A stretch of 64,000 nucleotides of DNA from UBA6055 sp965214085. Lineage in GTDB: Bacteria; Chloroflexota; Anaerolineae; Aggregatilineales; Phototrophicaceae. Below the pieces are notes generated by a model. That model was not told where the DNA came from and did not search any database. It saw only the letters and a program-made list of their open reading frames with translations. Shown one piece after another: positions 46,501-54,031 of the stretch. Every line of letters starts with the position of its first letter. Position 1 is the stretch's first letter. Location of the stretch: positions 1-64,000 of the forward strand of contig OZ243937.1 of NCBI GenBank assembly GCA_965214085.1, given 5' to 3'. Made by a program: the position numbers and the translations under genes.

Positions 46501-46864
46501 AGGTCGCCGTGTCCGCGACGCGATAGGCTTCGTCATTGGTGAAGGCTTTCTGGTGCGCCCACTTGACGCGCGCGGACATCATCTCGCTGACATAACTGCG
46601 CTCGTTATGCCCCAGTTTGTCTCTGAACGCTTCGTTCCAATTGTTAAACATCAGGCGCAGCCAAGCCTGCGTATCAAGTTCTTCCAGCGCGCGCTTCTCA
46701 TCCGGCAGGCTCACGCTGAAAGGCGGGTTGTAGAGCTTCAACTCCATCTCTTGCAGGTATTTGCCGCGATAGCGCGATTTGTACTGCTGCAAGACAAAGG
46801 GCGCCAAGCCGCTATTCAGCAGGTCCATGATTTCGCCAACGCGCTCGCGATTAGATTTGGCCAT
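43559..46864 (-). CDS. DUF499-family AAA ATPase (defence-type)
   Basis: An 1101-residue ATPase. Walker A is QTNFGGGKTHSLLAL (near residue 258) and Walker B ALIIIDELVAHA (near 370). The N-terminus includes the family-typical AFRDKLGHNERSYVSEM. The start is MAKSNRERVGEI at 46864, with AGGAGG 9 bases upstream. A longer frame to 47119 runs through a repeat pair and the end of the methyltransferase gene and is spurious. DUF499 ATPases are known beside DUF1156 methyltransferases and SNF2 helicases in defence islands. Here it follows the methyltransferase by 91 bases, and the matching helicase is at 7.7 kb. Its function within the system is not established. Confidence 0.88.
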   Translation of the reverse strand: MAKSNRERVGEIMDLLNSGLAPFVLQQYKSRYRGKYLQEMELKLYNPPFSVSLPDEKRALEELDTQAWLRLMFNNWNEAFRDKLGHNERSYVSEMMSARVKWAHQKAFTNDEAYRVADTATLLLQAVDAMKEAEAAAGHAQALLRIRFEREADKSVKQQERVSTPMDAFLRYTPVGLKPWRQVVQPHQDVRKGKFTLSEFSADLAQVAQGKATPEYGIASEFFQRTYLTRGLQDLIVNCFLRLNGEGADPVVQLQTNFGGGKTHSLLALYHLAGGIKLSEIPGAEGIVGRIGTVDDFIKCQRAVIVGTDFDGTKPRDYDDCTTHNLWGEIAYQLGGLPAYELVKQADEAGVSPGSSTLLELFEKHGPALIIIDELVAHARNLYNAQGGRYAASFDAIMTFVQALTEAVRRASDALLLISLPVSELEAGGPGGAEAMDFISKTLGRMESVWKPVTAVESYEIVRRRLFTDEIDRPARDAVVRAFSKMYRDSPAEFPRDSGETDYFNRLEQAYPIHPELFDRLYKDWSTLEGFQQTRGVLRLMATVIHRLWMDNDHGLLIMPGSIPLWEGKVLYEILRNLPGNWPAIIEQDIDGGSSKPFQQDQGNKRFGEHMASRRVARAVFVGSAPSNRLQQSRGLTQEEVHLATVQPGESPAVFNDALRHMGDQLSYLYKNETRYWYDTRPTLNRAAADLAQNLEAYQVMDEVGQRLREQPWDKRQFGAVHFLPASSAEIPDEQRARVVVLGPEYTHRKISSDSEAMQYIDAIMNSRGNSPRHHRNMLVFIAPDETRYAELQGSIRKYLAWESIKRKTAELNLDVAQIRQVDDSMKKESETVEKQLQATYSWLIVPQQPDQSKPVTLSDVRISGDNPFLERAARKLKSNAWLVQKLASDNLLMELEQLGWKDMPHLSVKKLWEWCTNYCYMDRLFDRSVLEATIKDGVSRLLPAFAYATGLDEDGKYTGLTMGQSFTLYFDDKALIVQHDIAQAQLEAERAARQPNAVAPPVDGGPAPVATKVVEPYAPTPPKPKKRYYGSVKVNPQRARRDLNQIADEIILRLASLPGVDVSITVEINGLHGDGFDDATVRTLSENSRTLNFNSHGFED

Positions 46865-46887
46865 GTTCCCATTCCTCCTAATTCGCG

Positions 46888-46954
46888 GGCGACCAGGTTG
46901 GTCGCCCCTACAACTGTCTGTTGCCTGCGGGCGACCAGGTTGGTCGCCCCTACA
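46888..46954 (-). repeat. two identical palindromic repeats between methyltransferase and ATPase genes
   Basis: The same 26-mer beginning TGTAGGGGCGACCAACCTGG on the minus strand occurs at 46929-46954 and 46888-46913. Each is an inverted repeat, GGGCGACC-A-A-C-C-TGGTCGCCC, able to form a hairpin in the operon mRNA. The first copy starts 2 bases past the methyltransferase stop; the second ends 8 bases before the AGGAGG of the ATPase gene. Confidence 0.85.
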
Positions 46955-46955
46955 A

Positions 46956-49937
46956 TTACTCGTCTTCGTCGAATAGATCTCCCTGAGTCGCCCGCCCGCG
47001 CTCAGACGCCGCCAGACGCGTAATCTCCGACCAACTGCTGACCAGCGCGTTGTAATCCAGCGCGTCCTCGGCCCAGCCCAGCCGGTCGCAGATATGATAG
47101 AGCCGGTAAGCCAAATCACGCGCGGACTCGGCGATTTCGCCCGGCAGCCGGTTGTAGAGCGCCGCCGCCCCCAGCTCGCCGTGATGATTCAAGCGCTCGA
47201 TGAGATGATGCGCGCCTTCCCAGACGGTGGGGCGTTTGTCCTGCTCCGGGGCATAGCCGCAGGGGACATACTCGCGCCAGTTGATCAGCCGCACCTGCCC
47301 GCCGCCCGACTCGACCACGCCCGCCAGCGCCACGCTCGCGACCGCCGTGTTCTTGGCTTGCGCCAGCACATTCGCCTGCCCGAAATCGCCCGCCTGGAAA
47401 TTGTGCTGCTCGAACCAGCCGATGGCGAAGCGCGTCTCGGGGTCGAGCTCGGCGTCTTGCTCGGCCAGCACCTCGTCCAGCGCCGCGTTGATGAGGCCCA
47501 GTGCCGCGCGCACGGTCAGGGGCTTGCCATCGGCTTCGAGCACGGCGCGGTAACTCGAATAGATGGCCATGCCCGGACCAATGGTGGCTTGCGCCATGTC
47601 GACCGGCGCGATGCTGCCCGTTTTCATCTCGGCGATGGCGGCCGGCAATTTAGCGCGCAGGGCATCGAGGAAGCGCCGGCGCGAAGTGGCGGAGGCGTCT
47701 TCTGGCCGCGGCCGGCAGACGAGGATGATCGACGAGGCGAGCGCGTTGGTGCCCATTGCGTTCATGCGCGAGCCGCCTTCAGTGCGCATGGGCCAAGTTC
47801 CAACGATGCTGAAACCGGCGGCAAGCATACTGGTCAGCATAGTTTCCCATCCTGAACTGGCAACTTCTGTCTTGGTGTCGTTTCCGAGGAATCCAGCGTC
47901 TTGCTGTTTGAATGCGTAATATACAGTCTGGGGAAAGTCATGAGTCACAAAAGAACGAATGTTAGCGAAGGTATCAAGCATTCCTGATTCAAAATGCTCT
48001 TTCGCAGCTTGTTTGCTACCGTGCCGATAAGTGGAGGCAATAAGTTCTGTAGCTTTGGGAACAAGCATTGTGGCGAAAACATCTGGATACACATCGCGTA
48101 AGTTTCGACGAAGCCAGACGTAGAAGAAGTCGGACAGATCCGCGTAACCAATGTTGTCATAGTATGGTGGGTCGGTCGACAGGCAGATTGGTGCAAATTT
48201 AAGGCGAAGTGCGTCCGATTGAAAAGCTGCCGCAGGTGTCACGCTTTCAAGCCGTAGCAGGGCTTTCTCGATTGAATGGAGTGCAACATTGAGGTCACCT
48301 GCTGCTCCCGCGAACGGGTTTACGTCGGGATAGTCCCAAGTCATAGGTAATGCTTGCCTTGCGAATGCAGTCACCGTTTGATCGCGAGACGGTGTCCAAC
48401 GAGAAATGGTGCAAAGCGTATTGGAAATACGATCCACAGCAAAAGCCAGATACACACTGACCGCCTCGCCATAAGCACGCGCACCGCGCCCGCCCTCGCG
48501 CAGGGGCAGATCGTCATCTGCAGCTAAGCCTCCCTCCATTTTGATGGGGGGACCGAGGGGGATCGCCGCCAGCGCATCCTGCGTCGCCAGCTCGCGCGCT
48601 TCCTGCACGAGGTCGCTGAATGTGGTCAGCGCGGTCAACTGGCGCGGGGTGAAGAGGTCGGACCAATAGTAAAAGCCGTAGCCGCGTCCGCTGACTAAGT
48701 CTGTGGTGTCGCGATTCATTTCTTGTTCTGGCTTCCAGGCGGGTACAGCGGATTCAGCGATTTTCGACTGCTCGGGAGTCGCGCTGTGGTAGTTTCGCCC
48801 GCCTTTGCCTTCGGTAACAATCGCGGTCAACTGCGCGCCCATGCGACCGTCCGCGCTTTCATCCTTGATGTATTGGTTAGGCGCAGTCTCACCACAGACC
48901 AAGCAATTGAACTTCGCGCCGCGTCCTACTTTAGGTGGTTTGGACGCTTTGCCTTTGCCACGCCGCACTTCAAAGCGCACACGCCTTGCCTGTGGTTCTG
49001 GGTGCGGCACGAGCCAAGCGCGTTTCCCTGCTTTTTTGCTTAACTCGAATGTAGTCATCAGCGGCATCGTCGACTGACAAGCCGGATTAGGACAAGTCAC
49101 CGTGCGCGCCCAGAGCCAGGCGATGACGGTTTCACCCCTGTGCTTGGGATAGAGATGCCCGATGCGCTCAAAAGCCCGCTCGCGCATCCACTCGCCGTAA
49201 TAGCGCACATCAGCGGCGAGCCCGGCTGCGCCTTTCCATCTCTGTGCCCTCTGTGTCTCTGTGGTGAATATGCCTTTTCTATCGCGCGGATTCACCGGCG
49301 GCATGCCAGCGAAGCGCGGCGGAATCTCGATCATGGCTTTGTTGATCATCACCGCCACCGGGTTGAGGTCGCTGGCGTGTGCCTCCAAGCCCAGGCGCTG
49401 CGCCTCCAGCGGGATGCTGCCGCCGCCGGCGAAGGGATCCAGCAGGGGTGGCGGGTTGCCGTTTGTCGCGATTTGAATCAGCTCGCGCGCCTTGCCCATG
49501 ATTTGTTCGTCCGTGGTGGCTTCCCATTCGACCAGGCGCTCGATGAAATCGAAGAGGCGCATGCGCGGGCTGTCCTTGCCCTCACGCACATTCTGGGGGA
49601 TATTGCGCTTCATGGTCTTGGGGCTTTGCCCATTTTCGCGGCGTCGGCTGTTCTCTTCAGTGAGCCGTTTGACCGCCGCTAATTCGTCACCCGTGGCGCC
49701 ATAGTTGAGCTGCCGGCAAGCCTCGACGAAGGCGGGATCGGCATTCGGGTCATCGGGGTCGTCAACCAGCGACGTGAAGATGACAGCGCGGGCGGCTGCC
49801 AATGGTCGGCGCGCCCACCACAGGTGCAGGGTCGAGGGGTGGCCGTGGCGGATGGATTTCTCGCGGGCGCTGGCGCGGTTGATGGCGTCCAACGGCAGGG
49901 CGACTTCGATGAGTTTCTTGGCTGGGGGACTGGGCAT
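46956..49937 (-). CDS. DUF1156 adenine-specific DNA methyltransferase (defence-type)
   Basis: A 993-residue methyltransferase. The DUF1156 N-terminus is KLIEVALPLDAINRASAREK and RHGHPSTLHLWWARRPLAAA. The AdoMet motif LLDPFAGGGSIPLEAQRLGL is near residue 169. A treble-clef-like pair (CPNPACQ near 300, CLVCGE later) sits before the catalytic LSTDPPYYDNIGYADLSDF (DPPY near 588). Motif order AdoMet-site then DPPY suits an N6-adenine enzyme. Two stretches derive from dispersed repeats inserted in frame: FTTETQRAQRWK (about 224-235) and PPIKMEGGL (about 460-468). DUF499 follows on the same strand. ATG 49937 is used; GTG 49943 is possible. Confidence 0.9.
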   Translation of the reverse strand: MPSPPAKKLIEVALPLDAINRASAREKSIRHGHPSTLHLWWARRPLAAARAVIFTSLVDDPDDPNADPAFVEACRQLNYGATGDELAAVKRLTEENSRRRENGQSPKTMKRNIPQNVREGKDSPRMRLFDFIERLVEWEATTDEQIMGKARELIQIATNGNPPPLLDPFAGGGSIPLEAQRLGLEAHASDLNPVAVMINKAMIEIPPRFAGMPPVNPRDRKGIFTTETQRAQRWKGAAGLAADVRYYGEWMRERAFERIGHLYPKHRGETVIAWLWARTVTCPNPACQSTMPLMTTFELSKKAGKRAWLVPHPEPQARRVRFEVRRGKGKASKPPKVGRGAKFNCLVCGETAPNQYIKDESADGRMGAQLTAIVTEGKGGRNYHSATPEQSKIAESAVPAWKPEQEMNRDTTDLVSGRGYGFYYWSDLFTPRQLTALTTFSDLVQEARELATQDALAAIPLGPPIKMEGGLAADDDLPLREGGRGARAYGEAVSVYLAFAVDRISNTLCTISRWTPSRDQTVTAFARQALPMTWDYPDVNPFAGAAGDLNVALHSIEKALLRLESVTPAAAFQSDALRLKFAPICLSTDPPYYDNIGYADLSDFFYVWLRRNLRDVYPDVFATMLVPKATELIASTYRHGSKQAAKEHFESGMLDTFANIRSFVTHDFPQTVYYAFKQQDAGFLGNDTKTEVASSGWETMLTSMLAAGFSIVGTWPMRTEGGSRMNAMGTNALASSIILVCRPRPEDASATSRRRFLDALRAKLPAAIAEMKTGSIAPVDMAQATIGPGMAIYSSYRAVLEADGKPLTVRAALGLINAALDEVLAEQDAELDPETRFAIGWFEQHNFQAGDFGQANVLAQAKNTAVASVALAGVVESGGGQVRLINWREYVPCGYAPEQDKRPTVWEGAHHLIERLNHHGELGAAALYNRLPGEIAESARDLAYRLYHICDRLGWAEDALDYNALVSSWSEITRLAASERGRATQGDLFDEDE
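48500..48560 (-). repeat. GC-rich repeat inserted in frame in the DUF1156 gene
   Basis: The CCTCCCTCCATTTTGATGGG block (about 48531-48550) with its neighbours reads as PPIKMEGGLAADDDLPLREGG in the protein. The text CCTCCATTT..GAGGG recurs intergenically at 52058-52079. No frame break results. Confidence 0.5.
49238..49268 (-). repeat. ACACAGAG repeat arm inserted in frame in the DUF1156 gene
   Basis: On the minus strand this reads TTCACCACAGAGACACAGAG followed by GGCACAGAG, the same arm as at 7317 and 50104. It is translated as FTTETQRAQR without disrupting the reading frame. Confidence 0.8.
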
Positions 49938-50044
49938 GGGCACTTTCCAATGCTTGGGATTGAACTAGGTTGGAGTTTAACACAGCCGCTCGCAAGTAAC
50001 GACTTGGCTCACACAAAAAATGAAATCCAATGCTGCCTGCGTAA

Positions 50045-50069
50045 GGGCGAGCCAAGGCTCGCCCCTACA
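50045..50069 (-). repeat. GTAGGGGCGAGCC palindrome
   Basis: GGGCGAGCCAAGGCTCGCCC plus CTACA, a perfect inverted repeat in the opposite orientation to the copies at 50166 and 50466. Confidence 0.8.
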
Positions 50070-50103
50070 TATTTCGACAGGGTTCGGCAGGTTTCATAAA
50101 AAA

Positions 50104-50297
50104 GAGAACACAGAGGGCACAGAGGAAAATCCATAAATGACGAATTTCGCATCAAACTAACAAATTGTAGGGGCGAGCCTTGGCTCGCCCGAAACCACTA
50201 ATTTCAGCCGACCAGTTTGGTCAGGCTAGCTTTTTCGCATGACTAACTTGGCTTTACATCCGTGCCTCTGTGGCGAAAAAATTGCTGCGATTGCCGG
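50104..50297 (+). repeat. composite dispersed repeat
   Basis: The arm AACACAGAGGGCACAGAGG (50107-50125) leads to the palindrome TGTAGGGGCGAGCCTTGGCT with CGCCC (50166-50190). GACCAGTTTGGTC and GCATGACTAACTTGGCTTTA follow, then the opposing arm GTGCCTCTGTGGCG (50262-50275) and the end GCTGCGATTGCC (50284-50295). Confidence 0.75.
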
Positions 50298-50325
50298 TAG
50301 TGTATCGAATTCGGTTGAAATTCAA

Positions 50326-50603
50326 TTTCACCACAAAGACACAAAGGCACAAAGCACACAAAGAATATGGCATATCTCGATTAAGTTTCTCGGTGCTCTC
50401 GCATTTCTCGCCGGGCAATCGCATCAATATCCAAAAATGACGAATATATTATCAAACTAACAAATTGTAGGGGCGAGCCTTGGCTCGCCCATGAATTCTG
50501 GCAGAAAATCACCTTTTCGTTGCGTCCTTTATTGGCATATTTTCGGATATATCTCGGAGTTCTTGGCACCTTAGTGTTGAAATAATTTGATGCTATTGCC
50601 CTA
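50326..50603. repeat. second repeat unit with a 300-bp-offset direct repeat
   Basis: CACCACAAAGACACAAAGGC (50329 on) opens it. A reversed CCGGGCAATCGCATCAATAT end lies at 50411-50430. Then about 50 bases (ATGACGAAT...ATCAAACTAACAAATTGTAG and the palindrome, to 50490) repeat those at 50137-50190 exactly 300 bases upstream. It closes with TTTGATGCTATTGCCCTAGC (50586-50605). Confidence 0.7.
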
Positions 50604-50747
50604 GCATTTCTCGGTGTCCTCGATGGTATAGTATCTGTATCAACCGAAAAGGATACATTTCCAAAGTGGGCAAGTGAAACGGGAGGGGGTAATATTATAG
50701 ATAGTGTATTTCTGTAAGGCATTGACCAGATAAATTAGGAGAGAAAA

Positions 50748-52028
50748 ATGTCTAAGTATTCCCATTTTAAGATTGTGCTTGTCGCCTTGGTTGCCCTGCT
50801 TATGCTGCCGGGCGCGGCGCTGGCGCAAGACAGTACGCCGGTGACGCTGATGCACGGCTGGACCGGCGCCGACAATACCGAGATGCTCAACACCGTCTTC
50901 GACCGCTTCAATATGGATAACGAAGACGGGCTTGTCATCGAGCCGACCGCGTTGCAGTGGGACGACTTGTTCACGCAGCTTACGCTCACCGCCGCCGCCG
51001 GCAACCCGCCTGATGTGGTGATGTTCCATAACACGGAAGTGACTGAGTTCGTCAGAAAAGGCGTCCTGCTGCCGGTTGATGATCTGATGGCCGCGGCCGG
51101 CGTCGACCTCACCGGCGTGCCCCAGAACATCATCGAACTGAGCAAGATTGATGGCGAGTTCTACTGCCTGCCGGGCGACCTGCATCCGATGAACTTGTAT
51201 TACAACGTCGACCTGGTTGAAGCGGCCGGCTTGGATCCGGACAGCCCGCCAACCACCGGCGAAGAGTTCCTGGCTTGGGCGGAAGCGATGACGATCACCG
51301 ATGACGACGGCATGGTGACGCAATACGGCGTAGACCAGCCCCTGGGCGGCGCTCTCGGTCGTTGGTTCTACCACACCTTGCTCTATCAATTTGGCGGCAG
51401 CTGGCTGGGTGAAGACGGCTTGGCGGCGGTCGATAGCGAAGCGGCGCATAAGGCGCTGCAGTACCTGGTGGATCTGCAAGCGAGTGGGGTTTCGAGCATC
51501 GGCACTGGTTTTGGCGACATCAGCGCATTTGATGCCGAGCGCGCGGGAATGATTATGGTTGGGCCCTGGCAGGTCAACGCCTATGTAACGCGCGGCATGA
51601 ATATCGGCACAGCCGTGATGCCAACCTTCGGCGATGTGCCAGCTACCTGGACCAATACCCACTGCCTGGCGCTGACGGTGCAAGACAGCGACGAAAACTA
51701 CCTCAATTCCATGAAGGTGGTCAAGTGGTTCCTGGAGAATTACGCTGAGCCGGGCATCAAAGTCGGCATCGTGCCGGTACTGCCGGTGGCGCTGGCGGAT
51801 CCCTACTGGACCGACCACGACTACGCCCAATACTATGCGCCCTTCGTCGAATCGCTGTCCATAGCCGTGATGGAGCCAGCCATCGAGAAGTACACGTCCG
51901 TCTTCTCCTTCGGCGGTCAGTCGCCGCTGCTGCGTAATCTTGAGGCGGCCCAAGCCGGCGACAAGAGCGTCGCAGAAGCCTTGGCCGACATGAAAGCGGG
52001 CATCGACGAGCTCCTGCTGGACGAGTAG
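50748..52028 (+). CDS. sugar ABC substrate-binding protein (family 1)
   Basis: A 426-residue receptor of the SBP_bac_1 (CUT1) type. The signal peptide (KIVLVALVALLMLPGA) is cleaved near ALA|QD, with no lipobox Cys. Family marks are TVFDRFNMDN, NPPDVVMFHNTEVTEFVRKG, the cleft segment YYNVDLVEAAGLDPDSPPTT and ERAGMIMVGPWQV. It is first in a receptor-MalF-MalG set that imports an oligosaccharide or glycoside. The ribosome site AGGAGAG precedes the ATG. It lies immediately downstream of the repeat nest, and a hairpin follows the gene. Confidence 0.94.
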   Translation: MSKYSHFKIVLVALVALLMLPGAALAQDSTPVTLMHGWTGADNTEMLNTVFDRFNMDNEDGLVIEPTALQWDDLFTQLTLTAAAGNPPDVVMFHNTEVTEFVRKGVLLPVDDLMAAAGVDLTGVPQNIIELSKIDGEFYCLPGDLHPMNLYYNVDLVEAAGLDPDSPPTTGEEFLAWAEAMTITDDDGMVTQYGVDQPLGGALGRWFYHTLLYQFGGSWLGEDGLAAVDSEAAHKALQYLVDLQASGVSSIGTGFGDISAFDAERAGMIMVGPWQVNAYVTRGMNIGTAVMPTFGDVPATWTNTHCLALTVQDSDENYLNSMKVVKWFLENYAEPGIKVGIVPVLPVALADPYWTDHDYAQYYAPFVESLSIAVMEPAIEKYTSVFSFGGQSPLLRNLEAAQAGDKSVAEALADMKAGIDELLLDE

Positions 52029-52052
52029 GGTTACCGAACCCCCACCCCCTAA

Positions 52053-52079
52053 CCCCCTCCTCCATTTAGAGGGAGGGGG
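52053..52079 (+). terminator. hairpin after the receptor gene
   Basis: CCCCCTCC (52053-52060) pairs with GGAGGGGG (52072-52079) around TCCATTTAGAG. No T-run. It is related in sequence to the CCCCTC/GAGGGG repeats at 16830 and 43381. Confidence 0.5.
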
Positions 52080-52154
52080 AATGGTATGGAGGATCATCCT
52101 CGCGCTAACTGGGAGTCTCCATAAAGGCAGAAGGGGACCGTAGGCAATATCGTT

Positions 52155-52219
52155 GGGGCGGCGCTTATGTCGCCCTCCGAAACTAAAATGAATGTTCGGG
52201 CGCTTAGACTTATCGCCCC
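52155..52219. repeat. inverted repeat upstream of the permease gene
   Basis: GGGGCGGCGCTTATGTCGCC is followed by GGGCGCTTAGACTTATCGCC. The outer GGGGCG (52155-52160) and CGCCCC (52214-52219) are complementary, and the two inner GCGCTTA pieces are direct repeats. It is a variant of the GGGGCGA repeat family in the receptor-permease gap. Confidence 0.45.
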
Positions 52220-52250
52220 ACCATAACTTCTTAGAAGTGGAACTTGCATA

Positions 52251-53159
52251 ATGAGCAGCCCCGCGCCGAAAAAAAGCGTACGCGCCACATCGCGCTGGAT
52301 AAGCGTCAAGAACGACTTGATAGCCTATGCTTTCATGGCGCCGTACTTGACGCTCTTCATTGTCTTCTTGCTCCTGCCGGCGGCGGTCGGCGTCTATGCC
52401 AGCTTCACAAAATGGGGCATCATCGGCGACCCCAAGTGGGTCGGGCTGCGGAATTACACCAAGCTGATTAACAGCGATCTCTTCATAGAGTCACTGCAAA
52501 ATACGCTTTATTTCGTCTTCCTGGCGGCCATTCCCCTAATCGTACTTGGATTCTTGTTGGCGCTTTTGGTGCATCAGAAATTACGCGGCCGCAATATCGC
52601 GCGCACCATCGTCTTCCTGCCGCATGTGGTCAGCGTGGCGGCCGTGGGCATCATCTTTCAATGGATTCTGGAGCGCAGCTCAGGATTGCTGAATTATTAT
52701 CTGGGCTTATTGGGCGTCAATCCGCCCATCAACTGGCTGGGCGAACCCGACTGGGCCATGCCGGCCATCGCCATCACCACCATCTGGTGGACGGTCAACG
52801 GCAATATGATCATTTATTTGGCGGGCTTGCAAGATATCCCCGAGGACTTGTACGAGGCGGCCAGGATCGATGGCGCCGGTCGCTGGCAAGAGATCCGTTA
52901 TGTCACCATTCCTATGCTGATGCCGGTCAACGCCTTCGTCATCCCGCTGACGATCATCGCTTGTTGGCGCGTCTTCGGCCAGGTCTTTGTGATGACACGC
53001 GGCGGACCGCAAGGCGCAACCTTCACCGTGGCCCAATTCATTTATGAGACCGCCTTCGTGAACTTCAATATGGGTTTGGCGTCGGCGGCCGGCGTCATCC
53101 TGATGCTGATTACGCTCAGCTTCACCGTCGTTCAGCTGCGCGCGATGAAAGTGATCTGA
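52251..53159 (+). CDS. sugar ABC permease, MalF/ThuF-like
   Basis: A 302-residue membrane protein with about six helices and the ATPase-contact loop LYEAARIDGAGRWQEIRYVT. LIAYAFMAPYLTLFIVFLLL opens the first helix. It is typical of CUT1 oligosaccharide importers. It stands 222 bases after the receptor gene, with hairpin and palindrome between, and one base before the second permease. Confidence 0.94.
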   Translation: MSSPAPKKSVRATSRWISVKNDLIAYAFMAPYLTLFIVFLLLPAAVGVYASFTKWGIIGDPKWVGLRNYTKLINSDLFIESLQNTLYFVFLAAIPLIVLGFLLALLVHQKLRGRNIARTIVFLPHVVSVAAVGIIFQWILERSSGLLNYYLGLLGVNPPINWLGEPDWAMPAIAITTIWWTVNGNMIIYLAGLQDIPEDLYEAARIDGAGRWQEIRYVTIPMLMPVNAFVIPLTIIACWRVFGQVFVMTRGGPQGATFTVAQFIYETAFVNFNMGLASAAGVILMLITLSFTVVQLRAMKVI

Positions 53160-53160
53160 C

Positions 53161-54024
53161 ATGAGCGAATCCTGGCGCGACGACAGCGTTTACAGCGACG
53201 GCTCCCTCAACTTGGGGCGCCTGGCGCTCTACGCCATCATGATCTTCGTGGCTATCATCTGGGGCGCGCCCTTTGTCTGGATGTTTGTGTCGTCAATCAA
53301 GCCGGATACCGAAATATTCAGCTATCCGCCCACCTGGTGGCCCAACGAGCCGACCCTCATGTTCTACACGGGCCTCTTCGAGGGTTTCCCTATGTTGCAG
53401 TGGTTTCGCAATAGCCTGATTGTGGCGACCATCACCACCGCGCTGACCCTGGCCACCAATATCCTGGCGGCATACCCGCTGGCCCGCATGCGCTTCCGCG
53501 GGCGCAGAATCCTGCTGCTGATCATCCTGTCGACCTTCCTGCTGCCGGGTGAGATTCTGCTGGTGCCGCTCTTCCTGGGCATGATCAAATTCAAACTGGC
53601 CAATACCTATTTCAGCATCGCCGTGCCCGCCGCCGCCAATGCCTTTGGCGTCTTTTTGATGACGCAATTCTTCCTTAGCATCCCGGTCGAGCTAGAGGAA
53701 GCCGCGCGCTTGGACGGCTGCAGCCGGTTCGGTCTGCTCTGGCGCATCTTCATTCCACTGAGCAAACCGGTGATTGCCACCGTCGCCATCTTCACCTTCG
53801 TCCGCAGTTGGAACGATTTCTTCTGGCCCCTCATAATCAGCAACACGGACGCCACCCGCACCGTGCCGGTGGGCTTGGCCGTCTTCGTCGGGCGCGGGCT
53901 CTCGATGCGCTTTGGCGTCATCATGGCCTCGGCAGCCGCAGCCACGATACCGGCTGTCGTCTTCTTCCTGCTGCTGCAGCGCTATTTCGTCCGCGGCATC
54001 TCCACAACCGGCCTGCAGGGTTAA
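53161..54024 (+). CDS. sugar ABC permease, MalG/ThuG-like
   Basis: A 287-residue membrane protein with the CUT1 features MFVSSIKPDTEIFSYPPTWW, ILAAYPLARMRFRGRRILLL, and the contact loop LEEAARLDGCSRFGLLWRIF. It pairs with the preceding MalF-like subunit. No ATPase gene follows, so a shared MsmX/UgpC-type ATPase encoded elsewhere must energise the importer. Confidence 0.94.
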   Translation: MSESWRDDSVYSDGSLNLGRLALYAIMIFVAIIWGAPFVWMFVSSIKPDTEIFSYPPTWWPNEPTLMFYTGLFEGFPMLQWFRNSLIVATITTALTLATNILAAYPLARMRFRGRRILLLIILSTFLLPGEILLVPLFLGMIKFKLANTYFSIAVPAAANAFGVFLMTQFFLSIPVELEEAARLDGCSRFGLLWRIFIPLSKPVIATVAIFTFVRSWNDFFWPLIISNTDATRTVPVGLAVFVGRGLSMRFGVIMASAAAATIPAVVFFLLLQRYFVRGISTTGLQG

Positions 54025-54031
54025 TCTCAAT

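Larger units (their letters stand above)
49938..50747. other. repeat-rich intergenic region, no gene
   Basis: About 810 bases between the divergent methyltransferase and sugar-receptor genes. At least three repeat units are stacked here (50045-50130, 50104-50297, 50326-50603). The only non-repeat parts are the first about 100 bases and the leader of the receptor gene (50640-50747), which ends in the ribosome site AGGAGAG. Confidence 0.7.

Noticed and set aside
46865..47119. N-terminal extension of the DUF499 protein
   Set aside because: It translates the palindromic repeats (CRGDQPGRP twice) and the end of the methyltransferase gene; AGGAGG precedes the internal ATG at 46864.
50045..50603. 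Repeat nest as a CRISPR array
   Set aside because: Repeats are palindromic, variable in order and orientation, and not evenly spaced; no cas genes.
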